From Urechis unicinctus (lineage: Eukaryota; Annelida; Polychaeta; Xenopneusta; Urechidae): 64,000 bases of DNA. The stretch covers positions 40,100,295 through 40,164,294 of the forward strand of contig CM067348.1 in assembly GCA_034190875.2 (NCBI GenBank), read 5' to 3'. The notes under the pieces are model-generated. The model ran no database searches. It saw nothing but the letters and a program-made list of their open reading frames with translations, and was not told the DNA's origin. The position numbers were made by a program, and so were the translations under genes. Below are positions 11,546 through 45,539 of this stretch, piece by piece (position 1 is the first letter of the stretch; each line of letters starts with the position of its first letter).

Positions 11546-13280
11546 TATAAGTATTTTCACCAATACAATCGTGTACATTTCCGAACAATTACACAGAGAG
11601 AGAGAGACAGAAAATATACGAGACAATACGGTCAAATCAGAAAACACCAAGAAAATTAAGTCTTGGGTTACAAGGACACCAACCGTCAGATAACTACAAA
11701 GACAGCGGCAACCTGACACTAATCGCTTCTCTTCCCTCATCACTATCCCCGACTCAACTACTGTGACCTCTGGACGTAATTGGTGGAGAATCCGCTGTTT
11801 GACCATTTTCCAGCAACTATTGTAACCCCAGGTCATGATTGGTGGAGAGTCCGGCGCGATCATCTTTAGGCTGATCGTCAAAATTCCCCTTGGGGTAAAG
11901 GCGCAAGATTTTCATCGACACCAAGAATTAAGAGTGCAACAACAGTTTGGAGACCGAGCAGTCCAGTCCGTCCCAATACATTAGTCACCTGTCCTCACAC
12001 CATCTCTCGAGCATGGAGTGGCACACTAAGGAAAGTTCACGAACTACGACAAGCAATTCCGCACGCCCTGACAATCAAATTCAAATAGCCACATTGGACG
12101 ATCTGGACGCAGGAACGACACTCCAGTGACGAGGAGGACAAACGATGCCTTTAAGATGACGACAAGCAGGTAAATTCCGGACAACGAGACGATAAAATTA
12201 AAGGTTATTTCTATATTTTGTATTTGAATTGACAGTAAATATAAAGCTTTGTTATGTGATTGATACATTTTTAGACGCTACTGTTTGTATACTGCGATAT
12301 GAATTCCCCAAAATACAATGACAGCAATATATATGAACTAATGTTTGATGAAAGAAGAAGGAGTAACGCCGCACGTACAGTGATCGATATTGATGTGAAA
12401 TGATTCAAAAAAAGTAAATTCGAATTATTCACCAGATAAATACTGTTCTTTTATGCATCATTAATTTCTTTTATTTACTGTGGATTAGAATTACTTGCAT
12501 ATTTGCTTCAATTGTGGGTCTAATCAGTAATAATGATGTTAGCAAAATGTACCTTGTCATTTATTTGGTCTTAGGGACCAACTTGATGATGTAGAGCGAC
12601 GGCTCAGAATGATTTTATGTATTATATTCCCCATTGGGTTTACATTGTACAATAGATTTTGTACAAATTGTTTGTTGGGGGTGGGGTGTGATCAAGGGCC
12701 ATGTGTGGCTGTTATTGGTTTTCATGAAGTGAATAACAGTGAACAATGACGTTTATTGGCAATCACGCGCCCTCTAGGAGCATATACAATCAAGTTATTT
12801 ACATGATTTTGATCGAAAAAAATATTATGTGCAACATACAATACAATAGAAATAGCGCAACGCTGGAAATATTTCAATACAATTCAGTACAAATTAAAAT
12901 AAAGCATAGTGACATGGTTAAGTTTCTATATGTGGGACCACTAACCGAGACACCTGCAACAGAGGGTTGTTGGCCATTTAATGCGAGTTTCCTTATCTCA
13001 AGCGATTCCCGTATAAATTTGCCAGAGTTTGTTCTGTGTTGGTTATCGCATGGTCACGTGGGTGATATGGGGAAAGAACACAAGACCATGCGATAACAAA
13101 CTTATCGCGATGGCACCTACACGTGATAATCAAGCGCACAAGGCTTATTCCTAATATTGATAATTAGCGTGAACCTATGTTATGTAAGGTATCTGCCTGG
13201 GACCTGTAAATATGAGAGGTAGTCTCTTAATCCCCCACTCAGCCTCAGCTGCCTTTCATGATGGTGTCAACTATAGGAGA
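11546..13280. other. Intergenic, nothing recognised
   Basis: Short open frames only, none with a recognisable domain. An (AG)n tract lies near 11596. Confidence 0.4.
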
Positions 13281-13289
13281 TCTCGGAGA

Positions 13290-14330
13290 TTTATCTTTTT
13301 TTTGAGACGGATTTTGGTGTTCCTGATTGTGCGTTTGTTGCTCCCTTGGATCCTTCTACATATACTAAATGGGAAGTAAGAGATGCCTCATGTGCTGGTC
13401 GGTTCAGCACCCCGCTGACAACAGACAAATTTAAAGAATCATGCGGAAACTGCGAGGTACCCTAATGGACCTGTTCCCGAATTTGGGCAAGCTTCGTTCC
13501 AGCAACTAGACTACTGGCTTGTAAGGTTCATATACGAAAGTAAACGTTGAGATGGTACGCACTATCCTCCCGGTACTCTTCGAGGTCTTGCAGGTGGACT
13601 TCAGTGGCATCTCATTAAAGAGTATGGATATAATATCGCTCATTTTAAGGAGGACATGACGTTCAAGACATTTGAGAATACATTGGAAAAACGAACAAAG
13701 GAGCTAATAGGCGAGGGAATAGGCGTGTGTTCAAAGGCGAAAGATCTCGTGACCCAGAAGGATGAGGAAGTATTGTGGACCAAGGGTACGTGTCATTATA
13801 ACTTGGATACAGTGTTTTTTTTACAATTGCAAAATGTTTGCTCTCTGAGAGGCCGAGAAGAGCACACCAATTTACAGAAGAACCAATTCCTGATTGGGTT
13901 AGACGAGCATGGTGCCCGCTTTCTGGAATACTCTGAAAGACTCACAAAGACAGTAACAGGCAACATCGATTCCAAGGCCAAACCCAAAAGAATTCGCCCA
14001 TATGAAGAGCCAGGCAATGAACGATGCATGGTGGGGATTTTTGCATTGTATTTGTCTTTGTTGCACAGCAACTGTTCTCGTTTTTACCAGCGGCCGCTTA
14101 CAAGTAAAGACAACAAACTTTGCTTTTCGCAAAAGCCTGTTGGCATGAATTCTCTGCATAAGCATATGCAGACCATGTTTGACGAGGCCGGAATCAATTG
14201 GAGAAGTGAGAACAGGAATATTTCCAACCTCAGCGGGAAAGTAGCATATGCTGCACACGGCTCTACGAGGCTGGTTTCGATGAACAGTCGATAACAGCCG
14301 GGTGTGGTGGGGGGGGGGGGGGGGGATGTT
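13290..14330 (+). pseudogene. Broken Crypton-type (DUF3504) tyrosine recombinase-like gene
   Basis: The longest intact frame is 13656-14294. It carries family features of the DUF3504/QRICH1-ZMYM-type C-terminal domain, which derives from Crypton tyrosine recombinases: EKRTKELIGEGIG, LRGREEHTNLQ, FYQRPL and an LSGKV segment. Upstream sequence continues the protein (ASCAGRFSTPLTTDKF near 13390, LDYWLVRFIYESKR near 13510) but is interrupted by TGA near 13549. Downstream the frame slips at about 14260, after which LYEAGFDEQSITAG follows in another frame. The gene is therefore broken at least twice. No catalytic Tyr region could be followed beyond the poly-G tract. Confidence 0.7.
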
Positions 14331-14480
14331 CTCACTATGAGGGAGGTTAGTGGGGATGTCCCGCCAATTTGGGTCGTTTTTTGGCATTTTGGTATACAAA
14401 TGGGTCGTTATAGCAATGGGTCGGTTTTTTGGCAATGACCTGGTATACCGATAGGTACGTATTTTTGATGCTCAATATAG
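14317..14480 (+). repeat. Poly-G tract and GGGTCGTT-type low-complexity repeat
   Basis: A run of about 17 G followed by TTTTTTGGCA and TGGGTCG phrases repeated several times. Possibly the end of a dispersed element. Confidence 0.4.
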
Positions 14481-15069
14481 TGTGTTTGCTCAAGTCCCCT
14501 GGGTCAGTTGCGTTGTTTCAAAGACAAGTTGTATAGCAGTAAGGTCAGGTTCGTACATTCTCCTTTCACTGTTTCCTGCAATATCGTCTACCTCACGGGC
14601 CGGACGTCCTGGGGCGCTCGTTGATAGTCTGCGGGCCCGAGTCACACATCTGTTTATTTAGTGGCTATTTGACTAACTGCCTTGCCGTTACGAACCAGAT
14701 CATCGTTGTGACTGACCACGGTATCTGCAAAGTTTTTTTTGGTTGCAGTTGCGAAGCGTAATAAACGTACTTTTTCATTCAGAATCGTTAGTTTGGTATA
14801 AGTATGGGTCACTTGTAGCTCCTCGAGGTTGTCTAGATATGATTTGGGATCATTTATTTTGCTTAATGTATTGGTGACCCTTTAAATTTTTTGTATATGA
14901 ATGGACCTTTTTTCATAGGATTTGATATGTTAATGGTTCCCTTTCCTCACTTTGTCATGGTATAGATATGGTGCGGTTTTTGTTTCCCATGGTGGCTCAC
15001 CCCTACCCTTTTCCAAGTAATATTGAATGAAGTGATGCCTCAGTGCTAATCACATTCATTAATCGTGTA

Positions 15070-15072
<3 letters not shown>

Positions 15073-15144
<72 letters not shown>
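15073..15144. repeat. (TA)n microsatellite
   Basis: About 36 uninterrupted TA units. The long alternating I/Y reading frames across it are artefacts. Confidence 0.95.
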
Positions 15145-15146
<2 letters not shown>

Positions 15147-16499
15147 GAGTTTCAGGGTACAAGGAGAGCCTCTCATTTTTACCATTGCCCTCACTGTCTT
15201 TTTAAAAGGCTATGCACTCCACTTTGAGCACACCGTGGAGGTTAGGTGGGTACAGCTGATGTCCTTGGCAGTGGCAAGAACATCCTGAAGACATTGAGGG
15301 ATTTATTCTTCTTGCAGGTGGCACTTGTATGTGAGCATTTTGGACCTTTGGTTGGTTGATGAAAAAAGGTGGCTTATATCGTTTGTACTGGAAATCTGGA
15401 CGTTCAGTTAATAATCTAAAGGCAGTTTGGGGCAAATCCAATTAGAACTACCCTTATAGAGCTTTAAAATGGTGTTTCTTACACCGCCCGTCCATAATGC
15501 AATGGATCAAGGCCATCCCAAGCCGTTTCACCAACACAAAGTTAACACAGAACACAATGAATATGAGTATTTGCTTTGAAATTATTATTCCACTAACTCC
15601 CATAAGGAGTTCACTAACATCGTTTTCAGGTTTATCCAATATGACAGCAACATTTTACTGGTAGGAAAATCTCTGACATCAAAACAACATCAACTCAGAT
15701 TCATTTAATTATACAGCCGAGGGAACATACAAGTCTGTATTCTTTGCAAGGACAAACGATTGTCTTGCACGCAACTTGGCATTTCTTAAATATATTTGGT
15801 CCCAAGTAGAGTGTCTTCCTAAATGAACCTGATAAACATCTGATGCTGGCTTCCAGAACTCTTGTAGATATTACAAATGTTCAGGTCTGACTGGTTGTCA
15901 TAGCTAAATATTGACTCAGCTTAAAGTTACAAGCAATATGAATTGGTTAAGTAACAGCATCTAAAAAAAGTCATAATAAACTAACAAAGACCACTCAAAA
16001 GACAGATATTACTCTAACGTCCTTATTATGATGCACATTTGTCAGTGAAGTTAGATGGAAGAAATACTATAATAACAAATATATATTAGATTTAAAAGCT
16101 TAAGATGGGTAAAACCAACATAGTTGTTCAACAAAGGTCAATATCTAAACAACAGTCTTAATTAAATTCATCTCTTTGGGCAGTTTTGAGTAGCTTATGG
16201 TAACAGTGACAATATGGGGCATGCAATATACAAGCTGAGATTGCAACAGATGGTGTTGCAGGTTTGCAACACAATATAGCTGAATATTTCACTTGGGTGC
16301 ATGTGAAATAGATCATGTCTCATGACGTCGACGATGTCCACTCAGCAAGGTTCAAAACATAAATTGGAAGGCACATCTTTGAATCCAGTCACACATTTGA
16401 TGGTGACTGGGGATGGGTTGAGTGGGTGGGTGGGGGGGGGTGGATTCCCACTATACAGTCATTGTTTCACATCAACTAGCACACCATGCTGTTTATCAA
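15145..16499. other. Region downstream of EMSY stop
   Basis: Should contain the EMSY 3' UTR on the minus strand. I could not place a convincing poly(A) signal. No other coding exon is supported. Confidence 0.35.
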
Positions 16500-37085
<20,586 letters not shown>

Positions 37086-37100
37086 ATCCGTTTCTTGCCC

Positions 37101-38990
37101 AAGGTATACTCAATATCTGTAAAACAGAAATTCAGAAAAAAACATGAAATTTTCTGATATACATGAAATCACAGACAAAAATGTAAAAAAAATGTATGTA
37201 CATTAATAAGAGGTTCCAGACAACAGTCCGGGAACAAAAGTAACGAATATTTCACTATTGGTCTCTAGGATTTTCTGGTCATTAAAAATGTTGAATTGCC
37301 TGGTGAATGGAGTGTCGGTTTCTGTCTTTTGCTCAAATGCAATGTTTTCTTTGATCACTAAACAAAATGTGAACAGCTATGTTTCTTGTAATTTCTTAAT
37401 CAGTTGAGCAAAGCCCAGACAAATGAACAAACAACTTTGATTGTCTGCCTCAAAGTACTGACCACATCAATTTCTGCACCAAATGGACGATACTGACCCT
37501 TCGGTGAAAGATGTTTGGGATAAACTGACAACTGTTTTAAATACCAAACAAAATATTTCCTACAACTGGCAAACATTTAACACGTACAACTCTGATCAAT
37601 TATTTACCCAAGACAGAGTCCATGGATAACACATTGACCAAGCAAGTTTGAAATGAAGTGATGATGTGAGACAGTTCATCTTGCTATACTACAGTACACA
37701 CCCCATATTCAATTCATGACTGCAACGATTGAAGCCAACACTATGCAAAATATCAGTTACAATCATGCACGATACCCTACACATCTTGGCGCCATGTTTG
37801 TTTTGGACGACAAGGACGGTTGCTGAGCGCATATGCCGACAATGTTCTCCACAAGCGAACTATTACTTTCTGAATTTTATCAAGTAAGTACGAGTCATTT
37901 TGTCGAATGCCAGACGTTTCATCCCAGATGTTTTGTCCCCTAGCTCAAAGTCCTCTAGCAGGAAGACTTTTTGTTCCTCAACTCTGGGCTGGAGAGGGGT
38001 GTGATAGTTCAGAGGTCAAATTTGTATTTACCGCACACACATGTGACAGTCTTCTTTCTTTCTTTATTAATCGAGAAAAAAGATGTATGCTGTTTGAATT
38101 TCTTTTATTTTGGTTTAATCAAATTAAATACCATAGCATTTGCAACATTTACATGAAAACCTTTTACCTTTGCCACCGCATACATGACAGGTATCTATTG
38201 TCAGATAATATAACTATGCTTTATATAATGTAAATAGAATACCATCATATAGGCCATAGTGAAATCCTCTTTATCGTCACCGCAGTGTAATGGGCCACGG
38301 CAAGATGGCATGCTCCTGCTATCACCTGAGGATGCAGGATGATATGACATATGACATATGTGAAATCGCTATTGCCCATTTAAAATGGTGTTTTCTGTAA
38401 CATATAATTATGTGAAAACGATTGTTTGTCCATAGTGACTCTGTATAACATGACGCCGCCCAACCTACCACACCTCTTCCTTTATGCGTGAACAATTCTT
38501 ATTTGTTAAACATATAATGCAAAATGAATAACTTAACAATACAAATATCAATGGCTTTTATCAAGTAGAATTTGCACTTCATAGAACAGTCCAAATGTGC
38601 TTACAGCTAAGTCAGCATTTTCAATGTTTCCTTCCATAAGAAATATTTATAAAATATTATCATAAAAATCTCACAACACAGCAAGTGTCACGTGTGCAGC
38701 GCTCTGTGACCGTTGGTTCATGACGCCCTAACCTAACATAAGTACTATTGTATTACGGTGTTTGACACGTCACCATGTATCACTGATCGTCCCTGACGTA
38801 CTCTAGTATTTATACTCAAGTGCCCAAACCTCATCTGGATCACTACCACATGGTTCTACGACTTGATGTTCAAAGCAAGTACAATGCAATTAGCAGATTC
38901 ATCTTGGAAATTGAAAGAAGTTGATGTTATTTTTAGTAAAAGAATATTGCAATTATGGGCTTGGTCGGCTGTATAAAGGTCTATCCCTCA
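37101..38990. other. EMSY 5' region
   Basis: Minus-strand TTCTGTTTTACAG ending at about 37115 looks like the acceptor of a 5' noncoding exon boundary, so the EMSY promoter should lie upstream. A likely start region is about 37785-37860, where minus-strand CATGGCGCCAAGATG is seen. Otherwise nothing recognised. E-box-like CACGTG is present near 38690. Confidence 0.35.
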
Positions 38991-39039
38991 CAGGGGATCA
39001 TTCATCCTGGGTCGTATACTTGACCTCTGTGTTTCTGTA

Positions 39040-39600
39040 TTATGCAGGCTCTCATTATTATCACCAGATAATCAATATCCAGCATGGTAAATCAGATGCT
39101 GAGCTTCCATCTGACAAAGCTACGGATGGCCTAGCAGCCGAATCAACTTTCCATGTTGTTGAGGGTGTCACAAAACGAGGCAAAATGCAAATTAGTTCGG
39201 GGTTTAGCTACACCAAAAGAGACAGAGAGGTGACATTGTTGATTGTAGTGTTTGTAGCAAGTTAGCTAAATGTACAGCAAATGGTACAGTCTTTCCACCA
39301 TCATCTTGGCCCATGTACATGAAGGCCGTCCGTACCAATAACGACTGCAACAGGCTGAATCAGCGTGCAGGCCGTGTGGCCAGCTCATATTTTATGTCTT
39401 TGTGTCTTTGTTGAAAAAAAAGCTGACCTCTTCAATATCCAGATCAAACTAACATCGGACAACAAATTTAAAGATGGCAGAGGAAAAAGCAGTGTTCCAT
39501 CCAAGACGCTCTCTTCAGCAAATTGGACAAATATGACGCTAAAGAAATCACCTCTGGCAAGCTCCTCAAGAAGTGCAGCCTTCTGATGGGATCAGTTCCA
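39040..39600 (+). pseudogene. FLYWCH/MULE transposase-like relic
   Basis: A frame ending near 39263 contains TFHVVEGVTKRGKMQI and SGFSYTKRDRE, resembling a FLYWCH zinc finger. A second frame continues TVFPPSSWPMYMKAVRTNND and CNRLNQRAG, like the W...RTNN..E.WN motif at the end of MULE transposases associated with FLYWCH domains. A third frame near 39508-39600 reads DALFSKLDKYDAKEIT. At least two frameshifts and a stop separate the parts. The assignment rests on short motifs. Confidence 0.45.
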
Positions 39601-40790
39601 TAGAATGCATTTTGTGATTTTTATTAATTATAGTTCCAAGGAAATAATCACCTGTTCTATTTTAATGTTCATTTATTCGTCATTTTCTAATTGTCCGTCT
39701 CTCAGTGCAGCATGTTTTCAATTGTCAACATCATGTTTATATTACATAGGTATGTGTATATTATCAGTATGTGCTTTTATCAATAAAAGTAATTCTTTTT
39801 CACATGTATCTTTTATATCATTATACATCTTGGCTTTAATCAGAGAAATCCAGGCATTATTAATAGCCAAAGACAACAATAGTGATTTTATTGAAGCCCA
39901 TAAATGAGGGGAAAAATGACATAAACAGCATTATACAAAATATGAAATCTGTGGGGTTTACACAGGGAACGAACATAGGGGATGAAGCGACCAGCTTGAA
40001 GGTTCCCACTAGGGAATGAAACGTCTCCCTAAAGTTTAACATAGGGGACGAAATCCTGAATCTCTAACCATATAGATAAGCAAGTACACATCATTAATGT
40101 TAACAGGTCGGGATAATTCTTTCCTTCAACACCAATTTCACAAACCTATGCCAACAACGGCTTCAAAACAAATTTTTTTGCATATTGAGAGTAGTCTTAA
40201 GATTTGTGCGATGATCAATGTTGTACACTCACTCTGGCATAGGATCTTGCAGCCAGAGCTAAATTTCTGACTACCAGCAACCTCATAATTGTAGAGGTAT
40301 CAAGCATATTCTTTTTCGTGTCTTTTCTCCTTTCCGGAAATTCAACGATCGGTTTATAGAGGCAAATATGACGTTACGCGCGACTGTGCCCGAGGCATTC
40401 ATTATGACTTTATAGCCGTTTCCTCCTCTGCTATTTCTTCTTTGTCAGAGACAACGACTTCCCTTTGTTTTTGCTATGGATGCTTGTGTGACACTTTTAG
40501 TTAGTTTGTCACATTGGCTTGTTTCTTTGGTGTTCTCACCACTGTTGTACCTAATGTGTCATTTAGTTAAGCAGATTAATTGTTTCCATGACACATGTAC
40601 AACCTTATTACATTTTTGTGTCGGGAGTTACCGATGTGTCACTTTCTTGACCCAGCAGTTACGTTGATCAAGGTACGTCCTTCGATTAAGGGACGTACGT
40701 CAATCTGCGGTGATCCCTGACCTGGTTAAGTAATGAACTCACGAAATATAATTTTTGCCATTGCTTTGGCTTCGAACGCTACAGAGTACA
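39601..40790. other. Intergenic, nothing recognised
   Basis: No domain-bearing frame or RNA gene seen. Confidence 0.35.
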
Positions 40791-40795
40791 GGATG

Positions 40796-40796
<1 letters not shown>

Positions 40797-40826
<30 letters not shown>

Positions 40827-40827
40827 C

Positions 40828-40903
<76 letters not shown>

Positions 40904-40920
40904 ATATACATATACACATA

Positions 40921-40959
<39 letters not shown>

Positions 40960-40960
40960 C
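40797..40960. repeat. Interrupted (TA)n / (TG)n microsatellite
   Basis: TA runs broken by TACATA and AAATA, plus a (GT)n stretch at 40921-40937. Confidence 0.9.
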
Positions 40961-41727
40961 AACGTCCGAGCGGGGCAACAAACATGAAGACGTTTTGGCA
41001 TTTAACGAAAATGTAGAACTTATACCCGAGTCATCATTTCGAAATGAAGACCACATCAAATACCAACAGTTAACAGACATATCCACACGACTAGTCAGGA
41101 AAAAACGTTTGATCCACAAAACTGACTGACTGAGTGAATGGGTCGAGGGGGCGCGGAATAATAAACGAGTCAAAATATCTGTCAAATGTCAAACGTTACA
41201 GTACCTACAGAACAAAAGATTTGGTCATGGATTTCCAATCAAACGCTTTTCAATTTCTAGATAGTCGCAAGAATGTTCAACTTCTGGTACATGTTGTAAA
41301 TTAGAAGAAAATCGTAAAATTTGGAAATTTCCTTTCATTGTCCGCCATATTGTTTTATTACCAGCTAACAGGTTTCCACGCAAATCGTCCCCAAAACGTT
41401 CTGAGATGGGCAGTTTTCACTTTCCGCATAATACGGAACGTATCAATATAATCTAGTACATGATAGCTGAAAAGGGTGATACGAAGTACACAGTATGGCG
41501 GATTCCATGCCATTTGTTTTCAATACTTTAGAAAAAGGGTATTTAATGATGGGCAATGTTTCTTTACTATTGCCGATCTCGGTTATCCGGGAACCTCGCA
41601 CCACCCAGAATTCCCGGCGACCCGGGCAACGCGCAGCGCAGTGAAAACAATCAATGTGTATTGGATTAATTTCACTCAGCGATATCAACATCGGTTTAGT
41701 TTGCAGTTATTAACGTCGATAAAAACA

Positions 41728-41930
41728 TGCCGAAAAGAAAGCTGTGCATTCGGTTGTTCTAACCACAACATGATGAAAGAAAGAATGTCGCTCTTTAAGT
41801 TTCCGAAAGACCCGGAGAGAAGGGAAAAGTGGATCATTGCTGTGAATCGACAGAACGAAGACGGTTCGTTTTGGCGACCAACTAAGAACTTGGTTTTTGT
41901 GGACATCATTTCATCATTGGTAGGTTCTAC
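41728..41930 (+). pseudogene. THAP domain fragment
   Basis: One frame reads SCAFGCSNHN then LFKFPKDPERREKWI, followed by about 20 residues with NRQNEDGSFW, the C2..C and hydrophobic core of a THAP zinc finger. The closing C-x2-H pair (CGHHFI) is present at about 41900 in a different frame, so one base has been gained or lost. Possible continuations near 42205-42345 (HFNQTGYPLYSHTDKM, KKAKKRSLQGI) are also out of frame with it. THAP domains are found in P-element-like transposases and in SWIM/YqaJ-type invertebrate genes. Confidence 0.6.
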
Positions 41931-43329
41931 ACTGTTGTAGGGTATTTATGTTACACACTACTTTATTCTTAATCAAATTTGATGACATTAAAGTAAATAC
42001 GGTTAATTCTGCTTGAACGACTTCATCATTCATGTCGCCATGTTTGTATGTGTTTTTACTGTATGTAATGTCGATGAGGACTTTCCATTCAACTGTGATT
42101 TCAATTTTGCTATTCTATATTCCCCTTGTATCGTTTGTACCATTTGTGGTAAGAAACATAATAAGTCATTATAATTCGTTCCTCTAGGGGTGGTTAACAA
42201 GGACCCACTTTAACCAGACTGGATACCCTCTATATTCACACACAGACAAGATGGCAATAAGCAACATGACCGCATGAATCGTTACAAGAAAGCCAAGAAA
42301 CGTTCTTTACAAGGAATCATTGAGCATTCATCCAACAAAAGACAGGTGAATACTTTTGGATAAAAGTAATTGATTTTGGCAGTATTAATTTGCCTGCTTA
42401 CTCAATAATTATAATGAATCTTAATAATGATAATGAATCTTTGTACTAAATCTGCCTATTATAATAATGAATGTTTTTGCACACAATCACACATGTATAA
42501 ACATTTCTACTTCTACAATGATGTATGTATATATTTTACCATGTGCTCTGTCTTTAGGTACTGAGTGAGATTGTAGTGAATCATGATGATTCAGTCACCA
42601 GAAAAGATGGTATATCTCTCTTCAAGACCAGCTCTTCCTCACTCTGGTTAAACTTAGACTTGATATGCATTTTCAGCATATTGCATATCAGTGTGGATTG
42701 GGACTGTCCACTTTGATCGAAATATTCACATTTAGAGAGTCATTGGGTGTGTAAAAAAACAGATATCAACTGCTGAAGGGGACCCTACCTATCCGGTCGG
42801 TGAACTCTCTGAAAGCTGAAGCCAAAGATAATGAGCTCTCTAGTGTGGACAAGATGGTCACTGTGGCTTGTTGTTTGTTAAATGCTGGGGGTAGCATTAT
42901 TGTACGAGACAGTGATTTGATTGACTGAAATAGTTCAAATTACATATTATGTAGTGGTATTACCTGTACGCTTTTTCATTTTGCAGTTTTGTTTTCAATA
43001 CACAATCGTAATAAAGCATTTATGAAATGTTCTGGTGGTTTCTTATTGTCCATGCCACACTTAAAGACTATCTATTGTGATATTTCACATTTCTCTTCAT
43101 CCAGAATTTGCATTCGATTGCTGTTGGTCACATCACATTGTAAATTTCATAGTGGCACAAATTAATTTAAGAAGAGGATAGAATTTGAGAATAAATTTTA
43201 TTCGCCCAACTCATCCACCATATAACAGTCAAAGACATCAACATAAGTCTATAAAAGGAACATCTTATATACAGAAAGGTTGGCTGCTGACTGCCAAAAC
43301 ATACTGATCCTGTTACACAACTCCAAAAG

Positions 43330-43545
43330 AAAATCACTGTCTGATCACACACTCCCCAGGAGTCCAGTAGACAAAGTCCCCATATTCAGCTCCTGCAACG
43401 TACATTTGACACTGGATCTGGGTGTAGTATTGGTCAGTTTTTGTATATACCTCTTTCGTGCCACGTTGGGTAGTGCTTCCAAATACTGGTAAGCCATGAT
43501 TGTTGAGCTTCAAACAAATCGGCCGGTTTGTAGCTTGTCAGCCAT
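43330..43545 (-). pseudogene. YqaJ-type recombinase fragment
   Basis: On the minus strand, one frame gives QYLEALPNVARKRYIQKL. The next frame gives QYYTQIQCQMYVAGAEYGDF then VYWTPGECVIRQ and a stop. The second block matches the C-terminal half of YqaJ-like exonuclease/recombinase domains (YY.Q.Q..MYV.....DF..WTP). The two parts are out of frame and no start or catalytic N-terminal part is seen. Confidence 0.6.
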
Positions 43546-44473
43546 GGCTGATTTTATATCGCCGAGTTTACAGCTGTCACACGTAAAATGTTCTTGTTCG
43601 CAGATCAAAGTATGCTCAAGATCGTTTCTGATTATTGAAATTGTCTTAGATCTTCGTTATCAGCTACTATTTACCGTGTCATTGACGAAAGAGCGCCACG
43701 CGCACGTTAAAAGCGTCGTGTCTTCCGCGCAACCAACAAGGTGTCAATACGCTGACAGCTGCTTGTATTCACCCCCGAATCGTTGCTCCGGGGTGACTTC
43801 CGGCGGAAGACAGTTAGCCGATATCGAGAATTGGGTGGTGGTTATCTTGACACACTGTTTTATATAATACAAAATATATATTCTTGTATGTCTATGGTGT
43901 TATGATTTGTACGGTGGTAGGCCTTTCACCCTGAAGAGTTTCAGACATTTTAAATGCATTGGTGGAAATGTTTTTCAGCCTATCAAAGTTAATTTATGCA
44001 AATAATCGAAAGCATATAATTTACAGCACAAATACATATTTATGAAGTATTCGTAGTTGTTAAATGGAATCTCACCAGATATTATTTTTATAAGCATCAT
44101 TGAATTTGGTAAGTAAGTAAGTTTTTTCTTTCTTTTGAATTGAAAAATATAGATAAAAGGTATTTTGCAAATATCGTGGTGGGCTATCTTCGCGAAAAGT
44201 TTGACAGCATTATATATACCTATCATCACGTCAGAGTGACCAAAAGGAGATTAAAAAAAACCCAATTGGTTTCATATTTCTCTGAAAGATAGATTTGACT
44301 AAAGTGCATATCTGTGGTCCCCATTCATTCACACACAGTGACATCACTCGCTACCCACAACGCAACGCGCGAAACCTGCCATTTTGTCGGAGGTGGAAGT
44401 CTAAACAGCGATAGAATGTAGTACGAAGAGACATACTCAGTTTACTCCAATTTTATTGATATATTTGATAACA

Positions 44474-45400
44474 ATGTCGGCGGATTATATCTCTGGACCT
44501 GAAGGAAGTACTCTAGATCGTTATAAGCGCAAGCAAGAGCTCTGTGGGTTGTCAGATTGTCCTTACAGACTGCCCGCAGATATTTAGATAAACGACCCTT
44601 AGAATTTATTGAAACACCAGGTAACTACTGCCATTCCCTAATATTGTTATTTCATTGTAAGCCTGATTTTCTTTCAAAATAGGAAATAAGTCATAAAGAG
44701 ACCGATATTCTGGAGTGTGGCATGTCCGCCCTGATATGCATTAGATCCATTGGTATTGCCTTGTGACAATAATAATGAACTTGTTTGTATCGCCGATCGT
44801 CATTGAAGTTCAAATAAATGTGTTATGTTATGTGTCCACAGCAGAGAAGCAGTAAAGCTACAAAGCTGTCGCCTCCTACAAGCTACTGGAATCTGGGTGG
44901 GTGCAGACAGTCAAACATATGAACCCTAGTGACATCAACCTTTCTGCACTGAGAGCTGATGTGACGCTCTCCTTTCGTGTCAATGAGCAGCCTCACCATC
45001 AGTGGGCTGTCATTACACGGCGTGGAGAAGTGTTTACTACTCACTGTGACCGCAAAGCTTGGAACGTAGACACTGATTTTAACCGATTCACTATAATGGA
45101 AAAATGGCTTATGGGATATCTGTATTTGACAATTAATGGCTTATCTATCATTTCATTATTGTGGATACTACATTAACAGGAGGTACTCAGTAGAGGCCAT
45201 TTTATTTATTTGAAAAATCACTGGGATATATTTGTTAAGGAAACAACATTGATGATTTGTAGTATATCACAATACTACGATATGTTGAGTTATGCGTGTA
45301 TGCGTGTTTCATAGACTTGGTGAATCGTGTTCCAACATTGGAGCATTTCTCTATAAGTTTCAGATGATAGTAAGAGGAGGTGGAACTATAGAGAGTCTGC
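44474..45400 (+). pseudogene. SWIM-type zinc finger gene relic (YqaJ-associated family)
   Basis: An ATG at 44474 starts MSADYISGPEGSTLDRYKRK and continues to CPYRLPADI, then a stop where the family usually has Trp. Near 44860-45060 follow SYKLLESGWVQTVKHMNP and HHQWAVITRRGEVFTTHCD. Near 45310-45370 GESCSNIGAFLYKFQ gives the C-terminal half of a SWIM finger. The CxC of the SWIM motif reads HCDRKA, so one Cys is lost. Stops and frame changes indicate a pseudogene. It opposes the YqaJ piece at 43330-43545. Confidence 0.6.
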
Positions 45401-45539
45401 CTGTACTGATCCGCTCTGCTCTTGGAATGAGGAATGAAAGGGGAACTGGAAATCAAACAACACAAAGAGAAAACGACAGAAGAGACAGTGACTGGCATTA
45501 TATTTCTTATTTTGCTATATGAATTTCTTAATGTTGATG

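Noticed and set aside
13899..14435. Minus-strand ORF of 178 residues
   Set aside because: Shadow of the Crypton-type gene on the opposite strand.
15202..15441. Minus-strand ORF with CSCHCQGHQLYPPNLHGV as a possible exon
   Set aside because: No clear splice sites linking it to EMSY, which already has a stop at 16500. No family recognised.
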